From positions 1-64,000 of the forward strand of contig CAJTVN010000003.1 of the NCBI GenBank assembly GCA_910579685.1: a DNA stretch of 64,000 nucleotides, given 5' to 3'. A program made the position numbers and the translations under genes. This document shows, piece after piece, positions 25,485 through 34,375 of the stretch. Source of the DNA: an uncultured Lachnospiraceae bacterium (GTDB taxonomy: Bacteria > Bacillota > Clostridia > Lachnospirales > Lachnospiraceae). The notes under the pieces are model-generated. The model did no database searches, had not been told where the DNA came from, and saw nothing but the letters and a program-made list of their open reading frames with translations. Positions within the stretch are counted from its first letter, which is position 1. Every line of letters begins with the position of its first letter.

Positions 25485-27620
25485 TCATTCCTGTGTCAAC
25501 GCTCTTTCCTCCTGGCACACAGCGCAGAGCACAATGGCCGAGGTTGCGGGAAGCTCCAGCCTGATCTTGCCTGATTTTACCGGATAATCCTCTCTCTCCA
25601 GTGTAAAACCTTCCGCATGGGACAGCAACAGACGCTTCAGATAAGCGCCTTCCCTCGGAATCCCCAAAGACCAGACCGAAACCTCTTTGCTTACCTCGTG
25701 CTCATTGTTGTTCACCACCACCACAGTCTGTCTCTTTCGGTTGAAACGCCCATAAGCGACAACATTATGTTCTTCTGCCAGAAACCGAAAAGAGCCCGTC
25801 AGGATCTCAGGATTCTCTTTATGAATCCGGATCATTTCCTTGTGAAAACGGATCATCTCCCTGTCTTCTTTTCCCCAGGGATAAGTCCTTCTGTTATCCG
25901 GATCCGTAAAACCGCACAGGCCCGCCTCATCCCCGTAATAAATCGTAGGTGCGCCCGGCCAGGTCATCTGCATGACCACCGCCTCCCGCATAACCGCTTT
26001 GTTGACACCCTCCTCTGCGGCCCGGGGACCCAGTGTATTGGTGCGTCCCACTCTTTTGTTGGTCCTTGTCAAAAACCTGGAATGGTCATGGTTGGAAAGC
26101 TCATTCATTGCGATCTGCAAAGAAGGCATGGTAAAGCTCGCCATATGATGCTGCATGGCACCGATAAAGCTCTCGGCGTTTCCATACATGTCTCCCCGGT
26201 AATCATCGCTGTGCTTCTGCATTCCCGTCAGAAACCATGTCACAGGTTCCATAAACGCGTCATAGTTCATCACGGTATCCCATTCCCTGCCGTTCAGCCA
26301 TTCCCTCGGGCTGCCGTAATGCTCCGCCAGTACAATGGCCTGGGGATTCGCCTCTCTGACCGCCCTGCGGAACTGCTGCCAGAAATAATGATTGAACTCC
26401 GGCGTGTGGCCGAGATCTGCCGCCACGTCCAGCCGCCATCCATCCGCATTATAAGGCGGCGAAACCCACTTGGCTGCAATTCGCAGCACATAGTCAAACA
26501 AATCCTTTGACCTTTCATAGTTCAGCTTTGGAAGCGTGTCATGCCCCCACCAGCCGTCGTAACTCCCGTTATATGGCCATGCGTGTTCATTATAAAAATG
26601 GAAGTAATCCCGGTAAGGACTTCCTTCGTCCACATATGCGCCCTTCTCATATCCCTGCGCATTCTCGTAGATGCGCTCTTTGTCCATCCATTTATTAAAA
26701 GAACCGCAGTGATTAAATACACCGTCCAGTATGACCTTGATGTTTCTCCTGTGCGCCTCCTCCACCAGCCTGATAAAAAGAGCATTGCTTGCCTCCAGAT
26801 TGGCCTTATTCGTCACCCTGTCGATATACCGGGTTGCAAACCGGTTTTCTCTTTGTCCGTCAGAAAGCAATTCTCCTTCGTCACTTACTATTTTCCCAAA
26901 ATGAGGGTCAATATAATCATAATCCTGTATATCGTACTTATGATTGGACGGGGAGACAAACAGCGGATTAAAGTATATGACGTCAATCCCCAGATCCTGC
27001 AGATAATCCATCTTGTCGATAACGCCCTGCAGATCTCCTCCGTAAAATTCGCGAACCCCCATAGCCGCAGGATATTTGTCCCAATCCTCCACCCGCACTG
27101 TCTTTTCGCCGATATACTCATATTCATTTGTCAGCACGTCATTTGTCGGATCTCCGTTGTAAAACCGATCCACATAGATCTGGTACATGACTGCGCCCTT
27201 TGCCCAGTCAGGCGTCTTAAAACCTGGGATAATGCGGAATTTGTACATGGGCTGCGGAACCTTCACCGGCCCCCTGGTATCATAGATACAGGATATCTTT
27301 CCAACCTCAACCACGAAATAATAGGAGAATTCCTCGTTTTCAATTTCAATTTCGCAGGAGAAATAGTCGAAGTACTCGTCGCTGCTTTCCTTCATCATAA
27401 GGGTTCTGGTATCTTCGTGTACCAGAAACACTCTGTCAATGTTATTGATTGCCGCCCGGAATCTTACAACCGTATGGGAATAAGGATTGGGCTGTGCAGG
27501 TGAAAGATAGTCCTCTGTCGTATCGCTAAATAAAGCTTTCCTGTTAAGGACCGGCCGCATTCCCGTAATATACTCTCTGTCATACTCGGCCTTCATCAAT
27601 CGCTCAATATCCATAAACAT
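25485..27620 (-). CDS. GH13 alpha-glycosidase (neopullulanase/cyclomaltodextrinase type)
   Basis: A cytoplasmic alpha-amylase-family hydrolase of about 711 residues acting on maltodextrins or similar. An N-terminal CBM34-like region (about residues 1-140) precedes the barrel. The four GH13 regions are DGVFNHCG, GWRLDVAADLGH (nucleophile Asp), VLAEHYG (acid/base Glu) and NELSNHDHSRF. No signal peptide is present. The start is uncertain: ATG at 27620 is used, with an AGGAG 14 bases upstream. ATG 27614, ATG 27632 or GTG 27635 are possible. A consensus promoter lies just upstream, so it is a single-gene unit. Confidence 0.9.
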   Translation of the reverse strand: MFMDIERLMKAEYDREYITGMRPVLNRKALFSDTTEDYLSPAQPNPYSHTVVRFRAAINNIDRVFLVHEDTRTLMMKESSDEYFDYFSCEIEIENEEFSYYFVVEVGKISCIYDTRGPVKVPQPMYKFRIIPGFKTPDWAKGAVMYQIYVDRFYNGDPTNDVLTNEYEYIGEKTVRVEDWDKYPAAMGVREFYGGDLQGVIDKMDYLQDLGIDVIYFNPLFVSPSNHKYDIQDYDYIDPHFGKIVSDEGELLSDGQRENRFATRYIDRVTNKANLEASNALFIRLVEEAHRRNIKVILDGVFNHCGSFNKWMDKERIYENAQGYEKGAYVDEGSPYRDYFHFYNEHAWPYNGSYDGWWGHDTLPKLNYERSKDLFDYVLRIAAKWVSPPYNADGWRLDVAADLGHTPEFNHYFWQQFRRAVREANPQAIVLAEHYGSPREWLNGREWDTVMNYDAFMEPVTWFLTGMQKHSDDYRGDMYGNAESFIGAMQHHMASFTMPSLQIAMNELSNHDHSRFLTRTNKRVGRTNTLGPRAAEEGVNKAVMREAVVMQMTWPGAPTIYYGDEAGLCGFTDPDNRRTYPWGKEDREMIRFHKEMIRIHKENPEILTGSFRFLAEEHNVVAYGRFNRKRQTVVVVNNNEHEVSKEVSVWSLGIPREGAYLKRLLLSHAEGFTLEREDYPVKSGKIRLELPATSAIVLCAVCQEERALTQE

Positions 27621-27659
27621 AACAGTCTGCATCACTCCTAAAACTAACGAATATTTTCT

Positions 27660-27688
27660 ATTTTATACTATCCGAAACCGCTCGTCAA
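27660..27688 (-). promoter_or_regulatory. Sigma-70-type promoter of the GH13 gene
   Basis: On the minus strand TTGACG (27683-27688) and TAAAAT (27660-27665) are spaced by 17 bases, about 40 bases upstream of the start. Confidence 0.7.
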
Positions 27689-27793
27689 CATCCCGGAACG
27701 CTCCAAAGACCGGGCGCCGCCTGTTTTTTATAGTAAACTTCCGTCATGCACCGCCTGCCGTTTGGCGTTTGGCCGGCCGTATGTCCATCCATG

Positions 27794-27818
27794 CTATGAA
27801 AGCCATAGGTTTTCATAG
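27794..27818. repeat. Short inverted repeat in the ftsH-GH13 spacer
   Basis: CTATGAAA (27794-27801) and TTTCATAG (27811-27818) form a perfect eight-base stem with a nine-base loop. It is directly next to a stronger hairpin. Confidence 0.6.
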
Positions 27819-27819
27819 T

Positions 27820-27849
27820 AAAAAGAACAGTACGAGTACTGTTCTTTTT
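27820..27849. terminator. Perfect hairpin, likely bidirectional terminator downstream of ftsH
   Basis: AAAAAGAACAGTAC (27820-27833) is perfectly complementary to GTACTGTTCTTTTT (27836-27849) with two bases between. T-runs on both strands make it a plausible terminator in both directions. The 385-base gap (27640-28025) also holds a run of eight G at 27902-27909 and a possible minus-strand promoter at 27921-27949, but no gene. Confidence 0.65.
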
Positions 27850-28025
27850 AGAGAAGGTATTTCTTTCTTATGGGGTATAGCAAAAAACTATATAATGTAT
27901 TGGGGGGGGTTACAAGTAGTATAATACCATAGCACCGTTCCTGCGTAAATACTTACAATTCACAAATATTACAAATTTCAACACTTCTTTTTGTGCACTT
28001 TTACCATTCGATATTTCTGTGGAAG

Positions 28026-29834
28026 TCAATTGCCTTCAAACAGGGCTTCAAACTCCGCCCTTCCAATTTTCTCCTTCTCCAGAAGCAGCCCGGCGCATTT
28101 GTGCAGCACGTCCATGTGCTCCAGGATAACCGCTTTTGCCTTATCATAGCAGTCATCAATGATGCTTTTCACCTCGTTATCAATCTGGCCGGAAACCAGC
28201 TCGCTGTGGTTCTTTGCATGAGCAAGATCCCTTCCGATAAACACCTCGTCGTCATCGCTTCCATAGTTGATCACGCCGATATTTTTTGACATCCCATATC
28301 TGGTAACCATGTCTCTCGCCGCATTGGTCGCCTTCTTGATATCGCTGGAAGCCCCGGTTGTGATATCGTCAAAAATAATTTCCTCCGCAATCCGCCCGCC
28401 CAGAGATACCATGATATCCTGCAGCATCCTGCCTCTGGTGATAAACATTTCGTCCCGCTCGGGAAGCGGCATCGTATAGCCGGCCGCGCCGAGCCCTGTG
28501 GGAATAATGGAAACCGTATATACGGGTCCCACGTCTGGCAGCACATGGAACAAAATCGCATGTCCGGCCTCGTGGTAAGCCGTGATCCTCTTCTCCTTAT
28601 CCGTGATAACACGGCTTTTTTTCTCCGCTCCGATTCCTACCTTGATGAACGCCTTGCGGATATCCTCCTGTTTCACAAAGCCTCTGTTTTCCTTGGCTGC
28701 GATGATGGATGCTTCGTTCAGGAGATTTTCAAGATCCGCACCCGTAAATCCTGCCGTTGTCTGCGCAATCTGTTTCAGATCCACGTCCTCTGCAAACGGC
28801 TTATTCCTGGCATGAACCCGAAGGATATCCTCCCTTCCTCCCACATCAGGGCGGTTGACGCTGATCTTCCGGTCAAAACGGCCGGGACGCAGGATCGCGG
28901 GATCCAGAATATCCACCCGGTTCGTCGCCGCAAGCACGATAATTCCTTCGTTGACGCCAAAGCCGTCCATCTCCACGAGAAGCTGGTTCAGCGTTTGCTC
29001 TCTCTCGTCGTGGCCGCCGCCCATACCGGTTCCCCGACGTCTTGCCACCGCATCGATCTCATCAATAAACACAATACAGGGTGCGTGCTTCTTGGCTTCC
29101 TCAAACAGATCTCTCACCCTGGAAGCCCCGACGCCCACAAACATCTCCACAAAATCCGAACCGGAAATGCTGAAAAACGGAACGCCCGCCTCACCGGCGA
29201 TGGCCTTTGCCAGCAGCGTCTTTCCGGTACCCGGCGCACCCTCCAGCAGAACGCCCTTGGGAATTCTCGCTCCCACCTTTGTAAACTTGGCGGGCTCCTT
29301 CAGAAATTCCACAATCTCCTCCAGCTCTTCTTTCTCCTCCTTAAGCCCGGCCACATCCTTGAGGGTGATCTTACCGTCCCCCACGGAAAGCCGGGCCCTG
29401 CTTTTTCCAAAATTCATCATTTTGCTGCTGCCGCCGGCATTCTGATTATTCATCATCACGAAGAAGAACACCATCACGATCACGGCAAGGAGCACCGGAA
29501 ATACGCTGGTAAGAAACCAGTTTTCCTCTTTCACCTTTTCCACCTGGGGATCCAGCCCATAAGACGCAAGCAGCTCCTCAATCTCCCTTACATCCGTCAC
29601 ATAAAGCGTGCGGTGCTGCCCGTCCGAGAGAACAATCTCCGCCTCGCCCGTGGGGGTCTCGCGGTTGGGCTGTATGCTTACAGCCACCACCTCTTTTGCC
29701 TCAAGGCTGGAAACCAGCTCTCCCCTGGTGTATTCACTTTGTCTCACATTCAGCATACTGGTCCAGACTACCAGAAGCAGCAGGCCCAGTACCAGAACAA
29801 AATACATGCTAAAACCACGGTTTCTCATATTCAA
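28026..29834 (-). CDS. ftsH: ATP-dependent zinc metalloprotease FtsH
   Basis: A 602-residue membrane AAA+ protease that degrades misfolded membrane proteins and regulators. Two N-terminal membrane helices (about 10-28 and 108-130) flank the outside domain. The AAA module has Walker A EGAPGTGKT near 205, Walker B VFIDEIDAV near 260 and the second region of homology RPGRFDR. The zinc motif HEAGH is near residue 425. The likely start is a TTG at 29834 with GAGG nine bases upstream; ATG 29828 is the alternative. It follows hpt by 11 bases, the classical tilS-hpt-ftsH order. Confidence 0.97.
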   Translation of the reverse strand: MNMRNRGFSMYFVLVLGLLLLVVWTSMLNVRQSEYTRGELVSSLEAKEVVAVSIQPNRETPTGEAEIVLSDGQHRTLYVTDVREIEELLASYGLDPQVEKVKEENWFLTSVFPVLLAVIVMVFFFVMMNNQNAGGSSKMMNFGKSRARLSVGDGKITLKDVAGLKEEKEELEEIVEFLKEPAKFTKVGARIPKGVLLEGAPGTGKTLLAKAIAGEAGVPFFSISGSDFVEMFVGVGASRVRDLFEEAKKHAPCIVFIDEIDAVARRRGTGMGGGHDEREQTLNQLLVEMDGFGVNEGIIVLAATNRVDILDPAILRPGRFDRKISVNRPDVGGREDILRVHARNKPFAEDVDLKQIAQTTAGFTGADLENLLNEASIIAAKENRGFVKQEDIRKAFIKVGIGAEKKSRVITDKEKRITAYHEAGHAILFHVLPDVGPVYTVSIIPTGLGAAGYTMPLPERDEMFITRGRMLQDIMVSLGGRIAEEIIFDDITTGASSDIKKATNAARDMVTRYGMSKNIGVINYGSDDDEVFIGRDLAHAKNHSELVSGQIDNEVKSIIDDCYDKAKAVILEHMDVLHKCAGLLLEKEKIGRAEFEALFEGN

Positions 29835-29845
29835 TCTATTCTACC

Positions 29846-30370
29846 TCATTCAAATTCTACAATACCGATATAGGGAAGATTTCTGTATTTCTGGTCATAG
29901 TCAAGACCGTATCCCACTACAAACTCATCCGGGATCTCAAATCCCGTATAATCCACATGGACATCCACCACCCGCCGCTCCGGCTTGTCAAGGAGCGTGC
30001 ACAGACGCAGGCTGGCCGGTTTCCTGTCCTTGAGCATCTCCATCAGATAGCTCAGGGTTCTTCCGGAATCCACGATATCCTCCACCACGATCACATCCTT
30101 GCCTGCCAGCGTTTCATCCAGGTCCTTTACTATTTTGACCACGCCGCTTGATTTTGTCTCGCTTCCGTAGCTGGACACTGACATGAAATCAAGGGATACC
30201 GGCACGCGGATCCTCTTTGCGAGCTCGCACATAAAAAAGCTCCCGCCCTTTAAAACACAGACAAGATGCACCTGCCTGCCCTCGTAGTCCCTGCTGATCT
30301 GATCCCCGATTGCCTGAATCCTGGCATCCACTTCCTCCTCTGTCAATAGTACCTTTACCCTCTCAGCCAC
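29846..30370 (-). CDS. hpt: Hypoxanthine phosphoribosyltransferase
   Basis: A 174-residue purine-salvage enzyme converting hypoxanthine or guanine plus PRPP to IMP or GMP. The PRPP loop VIVVEDIVDSGRTL lies near residues 96-109. CVLKGGSFFMCEL near 38 and the flexible loop SSYGSETKSSG near 70 are also present. It starts three bases after the tilS stop and precedes ftsH. Confidence 0.96.
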   Translation of the reverse strand: MAERVKVLLTEEEVDARIQAIGDQISRDYEGRQVHLVCVLKGGSFFMCELAKRIRVPVSLDFMSVSSYGSETKSSGVVKIVKDLDETLAGKDVIVVEDIVDSGRTLSYLMEMLKDRKPASLRLCTLLDKPERRVVDVHVDYTGFEIPDEFVVGYGLDYDQKYRNLPYIGIVEFE

Positions 30371-30373
30371 CTC

Positions 30374-31792
30374 TCATGACTCCTTTCTTCTTTCCGTAAT
30401 TTTTCCTGCCGCCTTTACCTGCAGGATATGCACCGTATTTTCTGAAACCTTATAGTATTCGCTGATCCTGTATCCGGGAACCCACACAATATGGGAACCA
30501 TCCGCAAGAACGTACAGCTCCTCCCTCTCCTGCCTCGGGATCTTTTCGTTTATAAAATAATCCCGAAGAGATTTGCGGCCCATTGTCCGGTTGACAGTCA
30601 GATAATCTCCCGTCCTTCTCGTCCTGAAAACCATAGACTTTGTTATTTTATCACAATCAAACCATTTCGTATATGTTTTCTTAGGAATATTCTTACAATT
30701 TTCACAGGGAAAAACCGCAATTTCCACCGTTCCAAGGCCAGGAACCTCCAGACGTCCTCCCCCGGACGGCACAGGCACCGCTTCCCCGACGGTCTGTCCC
30801 CTTCTCTTACCAATCATACCCACATCATAGTCCCGGTAAACCGCAAAGCCGCACGGAAGATGAATTTCTCCGTTTCCCTTGCCCTCGAAGAGCCGCCGGA
30901 CGCTCCCCACATGGGCCGCGGTGATGTCCCTGCGCCCTCCCATAACCTCCTCCATGCAAGAGAGGAGAATGCGTCCCTGGAGATACCGGTCAACAGCCAG
31001 AAATTCCGGAATGGAAACAGCCGCACACCTTGCGCCGTCCTTTTCCACGAAACGCACGCACACCCCTCGCAGCTGCAGCATACGCTCTTCCACAAATGTC
31101 TCCGCTTCCAGCAGATCGTCCGCCGCACGGTTCATATTTGCGACCGCACCGCTGCAGATCTGTTCCCGGGCATAGGAGAGGATGTGATGGCGGATCCTGT
31201 TTCTGGCATAATCATCCTGTCCGTTGGTGCTGTCTGTGCGGTATTCGATGCCGCGCTCCAAAAGCCACGCCTCAATCTCGTCTCTCTCAACGCACAGAAG
31301 AGGCCGTATAATATCGCCGTTTATCGGCCGGATCCCGCTCATTCCCGCAAGCCCTGTTCCCCGGAACAGATGAAAGAGCATGGTTTCCGCACGGTCATTG
31401 CCGTTGTGCGCCACGGCGATTCTTCCCTGGCCGCCCTGAACCTGCCCGTCCAGCGTCTTTCGGAAGAAACGATATCGTATTTCTCTTCCCGCTTCTTCCT
31501 CTCCGATCCCCCTTCGTCTTGCATAATCCTTTACGTCCTCCTCAAGAAGACAGAAGGGCAGTCCCTTTTTTCTGCAGATGTTTTTCACAAAATCCGCATC
31601 CTCTCCCGCTTCCCTGCGGACTTTGTGGTTGACGTGTGCAACGGCAAGACGAAACGGTATCCTCTTTTGGAGTTCAAGCAACACAAAAAGGAGGCAGATG
31701 GAATCCGCGCCCCCCGAAACTCCCGCAACGATGCAATCATTTTCCCCAATCATACGATACCTTTGAATATATTCAAACACTTTTGTGATCAT
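30374..31792 (-). CDS. tilS: tRNA(Ile)-lysidine synthase TilS
   Basis: A 472-residue PP-loop ATPase that converts the wobble C of tRNA-Ile(CAU) to lysidine, an essential step in AUA decoding. The PP-loop is AGVSGGADSICLL near residues 23-35, followed by AHVNHKVR and the AEDADF-type region. C-terminal TilS substrate-binding and TilS_C regions extend to the end (TRRTGDYLTVNR near 375). The ATG at 31792 fits the family N-terminus but has no strong SD, and may be coupled to spoIIE 38 bases upstream. Confidence 0.93.
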   Translation of the reverse strand: MITKVFEYIQRYRMIGENDCIVAGVSGGADSICLLFVLLELQKRIPFRLAVAHVNHKVRREAGEDADFVKNICRKKGLPFCLLEEDVKDYARRRGIGEEEAGREIRYRFFRKTLDGQVQGGQGRIAVAHNGNDRAETMLFHLFRGTGLAGMSGIRPINGDIIRPLLCVERDEIEAWLLERGIEYRTDSTNGQDDYARNRIRHHILSYAREQICSGAVANMNRAADDLLEAETFVEERMLQLRGVCVRFVEKDGARCAAVSIPEFLAVDRYLQGRILLSCMEEVMGGRRDITAAHVGSVRRLFEGKGNGEIHLPCGFAVYRDYDVGMIGKRRGQTVGEAVPVPSGGGRLEVPGLGTVEIAVFPCENCKNIPKKTYTKWFDCDKITKSMVFRTRRTGDYLTVNRTMGRKSLRDYFINEKIPRQEREELYVLADGSHIVWVPGYRISEYYKVSENTVHILQVKAAGKITERRKES

Positions 31793-31830
31793 ACTTATAC
31801 TATAGCCGAAATATCCGGAAAAGGAAAGCC

Positions 31831-33039
31831 TTAAATCCCCTCTTTTTTCCAAATGCCAATCACCAGAACCGTCATATCGTCCCGTATATGGCCCTTGCAC
31901 TGACGGATACAGAAATTCAAAACAGAGCTTGCGATTTCCCCCGGATTTTCCAGATTGCTGTTCCCAATGATTTCCGGAAGCATGTCCTCCCCGATTCCCT
32001 GGGAAAGGGCGTCCAAAATCCCGTCCGACACCATGATGACATAGTCTCCGTCCATCAGCTTTCTCGACACAATTTCCATATCGGGCTTCTGAAAAATTCC
32101 CATGGGAAGATTTCCCGCAGAGATCCTGTCCACAAGGTGCTGCCTCTTAATATAGGAGCTGGAGCTCCCAACCTTCACAAAGCGGCATTCCCCGCTGTAA
32201 AGGTCAATGCTGCACAGATCCAGCGTGGACATATTCGTATTTTCCCCTCCGGAAACCAGGGAGCTGTTGATCATCTGAATCGCCGTCTCCGTCTGAAAAC
32301 CGGCCTCCAGGAATTTCTCCATCAGTTCGACCACCATGGTACTGTCCGCACAGGCCTTGTCACCGGAACCCATTCCATCCGACAGAACCGCAGTCTGATT
32401 ACCCGTACCGGTTGCAAAAAACGCATAATTGTCTCCGGATATTCTTTCTGTCTCTTTTACCGCCTTTGCCACCCCGGTAAGGACATGGTATTTTGCCTCC
32501 TCCATATAGTAAAAGGTTTTCCACTCCTCTCCCACAAAAAAGGAGTTGTCCGCAGCGCCTGCCAGTCTGATATTCAGGAGCACGGAGAGAAGATCTCCCG
32601 TCTCGTCAGAGGAGAGCGTTGTCTTTTTCGTATTTCTCATGGAAATGGATACTTCCATCCTTCCGGATTCGTTTTCGATCAGATAGAGATTTTTGACCTG
32701 AATGCCCACCTCTTTCAGCGCATGGGCGATCTGCCGCAGACGCCTCTCGCTCATTGGCCTGCAGTGCCTTGCCTCCTCTGCCACGCTGGTCATAATCTGC
32801 GCCATCTCCTGAAGATGCTCGGCCATCAGATTTTTACTTTCAGCCAGCTTTTGCTGCCATATGTATTCGTTTCTGTCCCCTTCCGGAACCTCCTTACTGT
32901 TTATCTCTTTTTCCGTCTCTTTAAAGGTATCCGCCAGATCCCGGATCGAATCGGCATAGGTAAGAAGCTTCCGCCGTCCGTATTCTGGTAAGATGCTCTC
33001 AAAGGAATCATTCTGGTCCGCCATGTTCTTTTTCATCAT
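31831..33039 (-). CDS. spoIIE: SpoIIE-like PP2C phosphatase lacking the membrane domain
   Basis: A 402-residue serine phosphatase. SpoIIE dephosphorylates SpoIIAA in the forespore to release sigma-F. The C-terminal PP2C domain shows VLSDGMGSGDKA near 215, MVSDGILDAL near 335 and RDDMTVLVIGI near 387. The first 170 residues match the soluble regulatory linker (RKLLTYADSIRDLADTF near 23). The roughly ten-helix membrane region of full SpoIIE (over 800 residues in Bacillus) is absent. The upstream bases hold a promoter and the end of the divIC-type gene. SD AAGGA precedes ATG 33039/33036. Its position before tilS is as in Bacillus. Confidence 0.85.
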   Translation of the reverse strand: MMKKNMADQNDSFESILPEYGRRKLLTYADSIRDLADTFKETEKEINSKEVPEGDRNEYIWQQKLAESKNLMAEHLQEMAQIMTSVAEEARHCRPMSERRLRQIAHALKEVGIQVKNLYLIENESGRMEVSISMRNTKKTTLSSDETGDLLSVLLNIRLAGAADNSFFVGEEWKTFYYMEEAKYHVLTGVAKAVKETERISGDNYAFFATGTGNQTAVLSDGMGSGDKACADSTMVVELMEKFLEAGFQTETAIQMINSSLVSGGENTNMSTLDLCSIDLYSGECRFVKVGSSSSYIKRQHLVDRISAGNLPMGIFQKPDMEIVSRKLMDGDYVIMVSDGILDALSQGIGEDMLPEIIGNSNLENPGEIASSVLNFCIRQCKGHIRDDMTVLVIGIWKKEGI

Positions 33040-33101
33040 ACATTCATTCCTTTCTCACATTTCACGCAGGCACATCCTGATCTGTCTGCTTGCAGGAATC
33101 A

Positions 33102-33134
33102 ATCATATCAAAAAGAACAGGCGGTATCTGTCGA
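33102..33134 (-). promoter_or_regulatory. Spo0A-type promoter of spoIIE
   Basis: On the minus strand a -10 TATGAT (33102-33107) is separated by 21 bases from a -35-like TCGACA (33129-33134). The same bases read TGTCGAA on the plus strand (33129-33135), a perfect core Spo0A box. The Bacillus spoIIE and spoIIG promoters are known for over-long 21-22-base spacers rescued by Spo0A, so this one looks directly Spo0A-activated. Confidence 0.72.
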
Positions 33135-33165
33135 AAACAAAACAGCAAAACCGTAATCCATCTAC

Positions 33166-33197
33166 AAAAAATACAGGCGCGGCAAAGCCGTGCCTGT
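33166..33197 (-). terminator. Intrinsic terminator after the divIC-type gene
   Basis: The stem CAGGCGCGGC/GCCGTGCCTG (one G-T pair, loop of three) is followed on the minus strand by six T (33166-33171). It starts at the stop codon and separates the rqcP-yabP-yabQ-divIC unit from spoIIE. Confidence 0.85.
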
Positions 33198-33505
33198 CAA
33201 TTATTTTCATCCTTAAATATGATCTCGCCTTCATACACAAGACCCAGCCTGTCTTTGGCCACGTCCTCAATGTATTTCTTAGTCTGCGTATATTTCTCAT
33301 ACTCATCGATCTCTTCGGAACGCTTTGTCTCCGCCTCGATCTGTTCTAAAAGCGTCTGCTCCTTCTGTGCATAAAATGCCTTTTTCTCCCGCAGCTCAAC
33401 GCTCTTGACGGCAACCACCACCATAAGCATAATAACCACAACGGAAACCAGAAACATACCAAATTTGTTCTGCCGCTTCTTGCGGTAAGCCGCCTTTCTC
33501 GCCAT
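33197..33505 (-). CDS. Septum formation initiator, FtsB/DivIC family
   Basis: A 102-residue bitopic division protein that would link FtsL/FtsQ-type partners in the divisome. A basic N-terminal tail (ARKAAYRKKRQNK) is followed by one membrane helix (about residues 15-35) and a coiled coil (ELREKKAFYAQKEQ onward). The conserved tail VAKDRLGLVYEGEIIF completes it. Its place after yabQ and before spoIIE is exactly that of divIC in Bacillus. Confidence 0.9.
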   Translation of the reverse strand: MARKAAYRKKRQNKFGMFLVSVVVIMLMVVVAVKSVELREKKAFYAQKEQTLLEQIEAETKRSEEIDEYEKYTQTKKYIEDVAKDRLGLVYEGEIIFKDENN

Positions 33506-33529
33506 AATCCGCTCCTTTGATGCATCCCG

Positions 33530-34018
33530 TCAATGTTTACATAGTATTATATTAAATACTTTCCTGCAGGCAGTCAACTTCTTTTTCATATATTTCGCAG
33601 TCCTGCCGCCCTTTCTCTTTAAACGCCTTCCGCCGACCCCTGCCTTTCTGAGCAAAAAGGCAAACGGCTTGAAAATAAACCTTACGATCCACAGCACCAC
33701 GCAAAATATTTTTTCCAGCACCCCGGACACCCCGCAGACAATCCAGGGGCTTAAGGTCTTTTTGTAGGCGATCATCCCCACGCAGGCCCCTACGACCGCA
33801 AACCATCTGAGTATTCCGTTGTTCTCCTCATAGAGGACATAATAAACGCTGACCGCACAGGCAATCCAGAAAACAAGATCCTCCAGGGAAATCAAAAGCA
33901 TATTATGCCTGATCAGCCTGCGCAGGATCAGAAAACTGTCATATACGCAGGTGATGACCGCTCCAAGAAAAAAGGAATCCAGCAGAAACATTATTTCATC
34001 AACAATACTCTGACTCAT
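33530..34018 (-). CDS. yabQ: Spore cortex biosynthesis protein YabQ
   Basis: A 162-residue membrane protein needed for cortex formation in Bacillus. Four or so hydrophobic segments are seen (LFLLDSFFLGAVITCVYDSF, LEDLVFWIACAVSVYYVL, WFAVVGACVGMIAY, VLWIVRFIFKPFAFLL), followed by a strongly basic tail. The ATG at 34018 has AGG five bases upstream; a GTG at 34024 right after the yabP stop is an alternative. Assignment rests on the fold pattern plus perfect gene order. Confidence 0.9.
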   Translation of the reverse strand: MSQSIVDEIMFLLDSFFLGAVITCVYDSFLILRRLIRHNMLLISLEDLVFWIACAVSVYYVLYEENNGILRWFAVVGACVGMIAYKKTLSPWIVCGVSGVLEKIFCVVLWIVRFIFKPFAFLLRKAGVGGRRLKRKGGRTAKYMKKKLTACRKVFNIILCKH

Positions 34019-34024
34019 AGGCAC

Positions 34025-34315
34025 CTACTTAAACAGTCTTGCCAGCAGCGATTCGCTCTTGCTTCCCATACCCGCCTGCTCAGAATAAGTAAAGCTGTCA
34101 ACCTTCCCCTCAATATCCACCTCACCCTTTTCCAGGGTGAGACGGTTCACGTGAAGCTCGCTGCCCTTGATCATCAGCATCCCCTGGTCAGTCTCAAGGA
34201 TAATCTCATTTACATCAAAGGAAAGCACGTCGCAGATACCGGTCAAATTACATGTCCTTCTATTTGACAAGGATATTTTATGAGAACGCTTGTTTAAGCT
34301 GTTTAAGTCTTCCAT
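34025..34315 (-). CDS. yabP: Sporulation protein YabP
   Basis: A 96-residue small soluble protein required for the spore cortex in Bacillus. The YabP/YqfC fold is indicated by RRTCNLTGICDVLSFD near 18, EIILETDQGMLMIKGSELHV near 37 and EKGEVDIEGKVDSFTY near 62. The ATG at 34315 follows GAGGGAG. The next gene yabQ follows immediately. Confidence 0.93.
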   Translation of the reverse strand: MEDLNSLNKRSHKISLSNRRTCNLTGICDVLSFDVNEIILETDQGMLMIKGSELHVNRLTLEKGEVDIEGKVDSFTYSEQAGMGSKSESLLARLFK

Positions 34316-34375
34316 CTCTTCTCCCTCGGATATCATCTTTATAAAAAAGTATATTAAGGGATGATGCGATATATT

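Noticed and set aside
30491..31834. 447-codon plus-strand frame opposite tilS
   Set aside because: TilS motifs on the minus strand are unambiguous; the antisense frame has none.
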